This document shows positions 6,923 through 10,280 of a stretch of 10,280 bases of DNA, piece by piece. Below the pieces are notes generated by a model. The model was not told the DNA's origin and ran no database searches. It was given only the letters and a program-made list of their open reading frames with translations. Position 1 is the stretch's first letter; each line of letters opens with the position of its first letter. Made by a program: the position numbers and the translations under genes. Source of the stretch: Bordetella parapertussis (GTDB lineage: Bacteria > Pseudomonadota > Gammaproteobacteria > Burkholderiales > Burkholderiaceae_B); contig CAMBPA010000018.1 in the NCBI GenBank assembly GCA_945869355.1, positions 1 to 10,280 on the forward strand. Reading direction: 5' to 3'.

Positions 6923-7671
6923 CTGTTGCTTTGCAGGCCCATCACCTGACCAAGCGATACGGTGCGTTGGTCGCTTGTGATCAGGTTTCACTTTCGTTAC
7001 TGCCAGGTGAAATACACGCGCTCATCGGACCAAACGGGGCAGGGAAGTCGACACTGATTCATTTGCTTTCCGGCACGATTGCACCGGACGCAGGAAAACT
7101 GCTGATGGGAGATCGTGAGTTGACCCGCCTTTCACCGCACGCTCGCGTGAGTGCAGGACTGTCTAGGTCTTATCAAATTACAAATATTTTTAAGCAACTC
7201 TCGGTCTTTGATAATTTGATGCTTGCTGTGCAGGTGCATGCCGGCAGCAGTTTGGAGTTTTGGCGGCCACGCAATGCTGATCGTGCACTGCACGAGGCCG
7301 CCATTGAGTTGGCGGGTCAGTGCGCAATCGATCAAGGACTCTGGTCGCAGCCCGCGGGTGTGTTGCCGCACGGCGAGCAGCGCAAATTGGAATTTGCGTT
7401 AGCGCTTGCGGGACAGCCCAGTGTGCTGTTGCTCGATGAGCCCATGGCCGGAATGGGTCCCGACGAAACGATTCGTTTGACCGAATTGATCGCTTCGCTA
7501 CGCGGTCGCGTGACGATACTTCTTGTTGAGCACGATATGCAAGCGGTGTTTCGCCTCGCAGATCGCATTTCGGTCTTGGTATACGGGCGCGTGATTGCGA
7601 CTGGTACGCCTGAGGAGATCCGCGCGAATAACGCGGTGCGACAAGCCTACCTTGGCGAGGAGTCGACGTGA
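6919..7671 (+). CDS. livG: HAAT-type ABC transporter ATP-binding protein (LivG family)
   Basis: 250-residue cytoplasmic ATPase that powers the LivHM channel together with LivF. Walker A GPNGAGKST at 37-45; Q-loop Gln86 in SRSYQITNIF; signature region LPHGEQRK at 149-156, in which the canonical LSGGQ is PHGEQ, as is common for LivG; Walker B VLLLDEP at 169-175; D-loop MAGMGPDE; switch His205 in LLVEHD. All catalytic residues are intact. The start is ATG 6919, overlapping the livM stop in ATGA, with a modest AAGG at 6906-6909; a longer in-frame ATG at 6874 lies inside livM and is rejected. The SYQITNIFKQLSVFDN Q-loop wording differs from classical E. coli LivG (FQNIRLF type) and belongs to a subset of HAAT systems whose ligands are often not leucine-type amino acids; that last point is recollection, not proof. 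Confidence 0.93.
   Translation: MTVALQAHHLTKRYGALVACDQVSLSLLPGEIHALIGPNGAGKSTLIHLLSGTIAPDAGKLLMGDRELTRLSPHARVSAGLSRSYQITNIFKQLSVFDNLMLAVQVHAGSSLEFWRPRNADRALHEAAIELAGQCAIDQGLWSQPAGVLPHGEQRKLEFALALAGQPSVLLLDEPMAGMGPDETIRLTELIASLRGRVTILLVEHDMQAVFRLADRISVLVYGRVIATGTPEEIRANNAVRQAYLGEEST
7657..7662 (+). promoter_or_regulatory. Shine-Dalgarno sequence of livF inside the end of livG
   Basis: GAGGAG lies 5 nt before the GTG at 7668, supporting the GTG start that overlaps the livG stop. Confidence 0.75.
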
Positions 7672-8375
7672 TCTTGCGGGCGCAGAATATTCAAAGTGGG
7701 TATGGTCTGAGTCAGGTGCTGTTCGACGTGTCGCTTGAGATCGGTGCGGGCGAGGTAGTGGCCTTACTGGGGCGTAACGGTATGGGTAAGTCGACGCTCG
7801 TACGCACAATTTTTGGTCAACTACCCCTGCAAGCAGGTCGCCTGAGTTTTGGAGGTGAGGATATTTCGGGATGGGCACCAGATCGTATTGCACGGCTCGG
7901 TTTGGCGATCGTGCCCGAGGGGCGACAGTGCTTTCCCAACCTTTCAGTGCGAGAGCATCTCACCGCCTTCGCCGCACGGCGTAATGCCGTTGCGAATCAA
8001 CACTGGGATCTTGAGCGCGTTTTTGAGATGTTTCCACGTTTGCGCGAGCGGCAGAGCAACATGGGAAATCAATTGTCGGGCGGCGAGCAACAAATGTTGG
8101 CGATTGGGCGTGCCTTAGTCACCAATCCGCGACTGTTGATTTTGGACGAAGCCACCGAAGGGTTGGCGCCTTTAGTCCGTGAAGAGATATGGCAATGTCT
8201 GGCGCGCTTACGTGAGGCGGGCCAAACCATTTTGGTCATTGATAAATATGTCGAACGTCTGATTAAGCTTGCCGACCGCCACATCATTCTTGAGCGTGGA
8301 CGCATCGTTTGGCAGGGCAGCTCGGCCGCCCTGGACGCCGATCGTTCTCTTTGGACGCGCTACCTAGGCGTTTAA
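7668..8375 (+). CDS. livF: HAAT-type ABC transporter ATP-binding protein (LivF family)
   Basis: 235-residue second cytoplasmic ATPase of the importer. Walker [10 protein letters not shown] at 35-43; [14 protein letters not shown] at 81-94, the LivF-type Q-loop region; signature LSGGEQQ at 136-142; Walker B LLILDE at 156-161, continuing ATEGLAP. The switch position, normally His or (in LivF) Gln within VEHD/VEQN, reads VIDKYV, with Lys193 at that site. The downstream [15 protein letters not shown] is standard. The length fits the family. The start is GTG 7668, overlapping the livG stop by 4 nt and preceded by GAGGAG; no in-frame ATG is close. It ends the rightward operon, and its last 12 nt overlap the end of hemL on the other strand, so no terminator fits between them. 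Confidence 0.93.
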   Translation: MILRAQNIQSGYGLSQVLFDVSLEIGAGEVVALLGRNGMGKSTLVRTIFGQLPLQAGRLSFGGEDISGWAPDRIARLGLAIVPEGRQCFPNLSVREHLTAFAARRNAVANQHWDLERVFEMFPRLRERQSNMGNQLSGGEQQMLAIGRALVTNPRLLILDEATEGLAPLVREEIWQCLARLREAGQTILVIDKYVERLIKLADRHIILERGRIVWQGSSAALDADRSLWTRYLGV

Positions 8376-9647
8376 CTTCGCAAACACTTTGTCAGCCGCG
8401 GCAATGGTGGCCGCGATCACGCTGTCGTCATGTGTGCTTGAGACAAAACCTGCCTCGTAGGCTGAGGGGGCGAAGTACACCCCCTCATCAAGCATCGCGT
8501 GAAAAAACACCTTGAACATCTCGATGTTGCTCGCTGATACCTCGGCGAGGCTGGTCGGAATCTTGTCTGAGAAGTACACGCCAAACATACCGCCGACACA
8601 GTCTGCACTGAAGGCAATATTGTGCGCACGGGCGCGCTCGACAAGTCCGTCGCACAGCGCACGGGTGCGCTTGCCGAGGTCTTCATAAAAGCCTGGCTTG
8701 GCCAAGAGCTTGAGTGTGGTGATGCCGGCAGCCACTGCAACCGGATTGCCTGAGAGCGTGCCTGCTTGATAGACGCCGCCCAGAGGGGCGATGTTACTCA
8801 TGATTTTGGCGCTTGCACCGAACGCGCCGATGGGCATGCCGCCACCAATGACTTTTGCTAGGGTTGTGATGTCTGGTTTGATTCCTGTGAGTCCTTGCAC
8901 GCCTTGCGGTCCGACACGAAAGCCCGTCATGACTTCGTCAAATATCAACAGTGCACCGTGCGCCGTACATTCGCTGCGTAGCGTTTCAAGGAAGCCAGCG
9001 ATGGGCTTGATCAGATTCATGTTGCCGACGATGGGTTCAACGATGATGCAAGCGATGTCTTTGCCATGTTGTGCGAAAGCTGCTTTGACCCCAGCGATAT
9101 CGTTGTAGTCCAAGACGATGGTGTATGCAACGAATTCTGGCGGGACGCCCGCTGACGTCGGGTTGCCAAAGGTAAGCAGGCCCGAGCCTGCTTTAACCAG
9201 CAAGCTGTCGGCGTGGCCGTGATAACAGCCCTCGAATTTAATGATCTTGTTGCGACCCGTTGCGCCACGAGCCAAGCGTATAGCCGTCATGGTGGCCTCT
9301 GTGCCTGAGCTGACCAAACGCACTTGCTCGATAGACGGCATGCGCGCAATGAGTATTTCGGCGATTTCAATTTCTGCTTCGGTTGGGGCGCCGTAAGACA
9401 GACCATGGACCGCAGCCTCTTGCACCGCGCGTACGACTTCCGGATGTGCGTGTCCCAAAATAGCTGGACCCCACGAGCCGATGTAGTCGATGTAGCGTTT
9501 GTCTTCTGCATCCCAAAAATAAGGTCCTTGGGCGCGGGAGACAAAGCGCGGTGTGCCACCTACCGAGCGAAAAGCTCGGACAGGGGAATTAACCCCACCA
9601 GGGATACTGCGACTGGCGCGCGCAAAGAGTTCGGCGTTAGTTGGCAT
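8364..9647 (-). CDS. hemL: Glutamate-1-semialdehyde 2,1-aminomutase
   Basis: 427-residue PLP enzyme that converts glutamate-1-semialdehyde to 5-aminolevulinate, the last step of the C5 route to haem and other tetrapyrroles, in the cytoplasm. The PLP-binding lysine is Lys265 in [17 protein letters not shown], the same number as in E. coli HemL. Other hallmarks: [16 protein letters not shown] (11-26), SSGTEATM (113-120), [10 protein letters not shown] (138-147), and FDEVMTGFR (236-244), whose Asp237 should contact the PLP ring nitrogen. Full length (family about 425-430). The ATG at 9647 has GGAG at 9656-9659 with 8-nt spacing. It lies 31 nt after thiE, suggesting co-transcription. Its final codons overlap livF convergently by 12 nt. 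Confidence 0.98.
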   Translation of the reverse strand: MPTNAELFARASRSIPGGVNSPVRAFRSVGGTPRFVSRAQGPYFWDAEDKRYIDYIGSWGPAILGHAHPEVVRAVQEAAVHGLSYGAPTEAEIEIAEILIARMPSIEQVRLVSSGTEATMTAIRLARGATGRNKIIKFEGCYHGHADSLLVKAGSGLLTFGNPTSAGVPPEFVAYTIVLDYNDIAGVKAAFAQHGKDIACIIVEPIVGNMNLIKPIAGFLETLRSECTAHGALLIFDEVMTGFRVGPQGVQGLTGIKPDITTLAKVIGGGMPIGAFGASAKIMSNIAPLGGVYQAGTLSGNPVAVAAGITTLKLLAKPGFYEDLGKRTRALCDGLVERARAHNIAFSADCVGGMFGVYFSDKIPTSLAEVSASNIEMFKVFFHAMLDEGVYFAPSAYEAGFVSSTHDDSVIAATIAAADKVFAKLNA

Positions 9648-9655
9648 AGGAAATG

Positions 9656-9659
9656 CTCC
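9656..9659 (-). promoter_or_regulatory. Shine-Dalgarno sequence of hemL
   Basis: GGAG on the minus strand, 8 nt before the hemL ATG, in the 31-nt gap after thiE. It supports the chosen start. Confidence 0.7.
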
Positions 9660-9678
9660 GGTTGATCAGGAGAAAGTA

Positions 9679-10280
9679 TCAGATTTTTGTTTGAGCGTTG
9701 TGAAACTTCGCGCTAAATGCGCGAGCAGTTTCTTCAATGTCTGGTGTCGCAAAGAGCCCACCAACGACTGCGAGAGAGTCTGCGCCTGCCTGGATAACCG
9801 ATGCTGCCTGGGCGATGCGAATACCGCCAATGGCGACGACAGCCGGTCGTGGCGTGCCCATCGATTGACAGAGTGTGCGACCGGTTTCCAGCACAGACAG
9901 GGGAGCGGGTGGCGCAAGTGGTTTGGTTTGTGATGCGAACATAGCGCCGAAGGCGATATAGTCAACGTGATGGGCTAAATGTTTGGTGGCCAGAGCAGGG
10001 TCAGCGTAACAAGACACGCCGAGCAATAGATCGGGTCCGATTGCACGCCGAACGAGCTCAGGGGCGTCGTCTTCACGTCCGACATGCACGCCATCGGCTC
10101 CGATTTCTAGTGCAAGGCGCCAGTCATCGTTGATCATGAACACGACACCGACCTCGCGGCAAGTGTCTCGTAACTGGAGGGCGAGTGCTTTACGCCAAGC
10201 CGGCGTTGCGGTCTTGATACGTAATTGCAAGGCGGTCATGCCGCCCCGAGCGGCTGCGCGCGCAGCGTGGTCGAGTTTGT
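9679..10280 (-). CDS. thiE: Thiamine phosphate synthase, 5' end beyond the window
   Basis: The last 199 residues of ThiE, which joins hydroxymethylpyrimidine diphosphate to thiazole phosphate to give thiamine phosphate. The frame stays open to the right edge: before the Met at 10239 the codons read KLDHAARAAARGG, matching the ThiE helix that precedes the LVQLREK strand, so that Met is internal and only the front is missing. Visible motifs: LQLRIKTA (QLREK equivalent), MINDD with the metal-binding Asp, GVHVGREDD with the second Asp, GVSCYAD, FGAMFASQTKP (the GPxFPTxTK loop in betaproteobacterial form), VVAIGGI and IQAGADSLAVVGGLF at the phosphate-binding end. All catalytic elements in view are intact, unlike the ThiE-like half of the Nudix fusion in this window. 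Followed by hemL after 31 nt; in related bacteria thiD often lies upstream, beyond this edge. Confidence 0.94.
   Translation of the reverse strand, partial: KLDHAARAAARGGMTALQLRIKTATPAWRKALALQLRDTCREVGVVFMINDDWRLALEIGADGVHVGREDDAPELVRRAIGPDLLLGVSCYADPALATKHLAHHVDYIAFGAMFASQTKPLAPPAPLSVLETGRTLCQSMGTPRPAVVAIGGIRIAQAASVIQAGADSLAVVGGLFATPDIEETARAFSAKFHNAQTKI

Noticed and set aside
8791..9108. Plus-strand open frame antisense to hemL
   Set aside because: It is a mirror frame of the conserved HemL coding region with low-complexity Met/Pro-rich translation and no start signal.
10237..10239. ATG as the start of thiE
   Set aside because: Upstream codons remain open to the window edge and match the ThiE N-terminal helix, so the real start is outside the window.
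1..10280. Mobile element, CRISPR array, phage or defence system
   Set aside because: No transposase or integrase motifs, terminal repeats, regularly spaced repeats or tRNA were seen on either strand; every long coding region is an ordinary chromosomal gene family.

Overview
The window looks like chromosomal DNA from a betaproteobacterium, probably order Burkholderiales and possibly Alcaligenaceae. The reasons are the argJ / DUF815 ATPase / Nudix-ThiE fusion gene string, the thiE-hemL pair, the protein sequence style and the moderately GC-rich codon use. The assignment rests on recognised gene content and order, not on a search. Coding density is very high. I see no RNA gene, insertion sequence, CRISPR array or prophage gene.

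Layout. (1) Positions 2-625 (+) are the 3' part of an outer-membrane efflux factor gene of the OprM/NodT type. (2) Positions 578-3653 (-) are a compact leftward operon: argJ (arginine biosynthesis), a DUF815 AAA ATPase, and a Nudix hydrolase fused to a ThiE-like domain. These genes are separated by 6 nt or overlap by 8 nt. The operon's last gene overlaps the convergent efflux gene by 48 nt. (3) Positions 3654-3844 are the only sizeable intergenic region. It is a divergent control region with a good extended -10 promoter candidate for the rightward genes, a long imperfect palindrome just upstream of it, a small palindrome at the likely transcription start, and a separate inverted repeat around the argJ start. 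(4) Positions 3845-8375 (+) are a complete five-gene ABC importer of the branched-chain amino acid / HAAT type, in the order binding protein, two permeases, two ATPases. The last four are joined by 4-nt GTGA/ATGA overlaps. (5) Positions 8364-10280 (-) are hemL (tetrapyrrole synthesis) preceded by the 3' part of thiE (thiamine phosphate synthase), whose 5' end lies beyond the right edge.

How the genes work together. The importer is one functional unit: periplasmic capture, two-subunit membrane channel, two different ATPases. Its sequence identifies the family but not the substrate. Argininosuccinate-independent steps of arginine synthesis (ArgJ) are encoded divergently from this amino-acid-type importer, so shared regulation is possible but unproven. 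ThiE and HemL are unrelated metabolic enzymes often neighbours in this group.

I did not find a clearly new biological system. The points worth a second look are the antisense gene overlaps at both convergent junctions, the degenerate metal site in the ThiE-like half of the Nudix fusion beside a real ThiE, the Lys replacing the switch His/Gln in the second ATPase, and the palindromes in the divergent control region.
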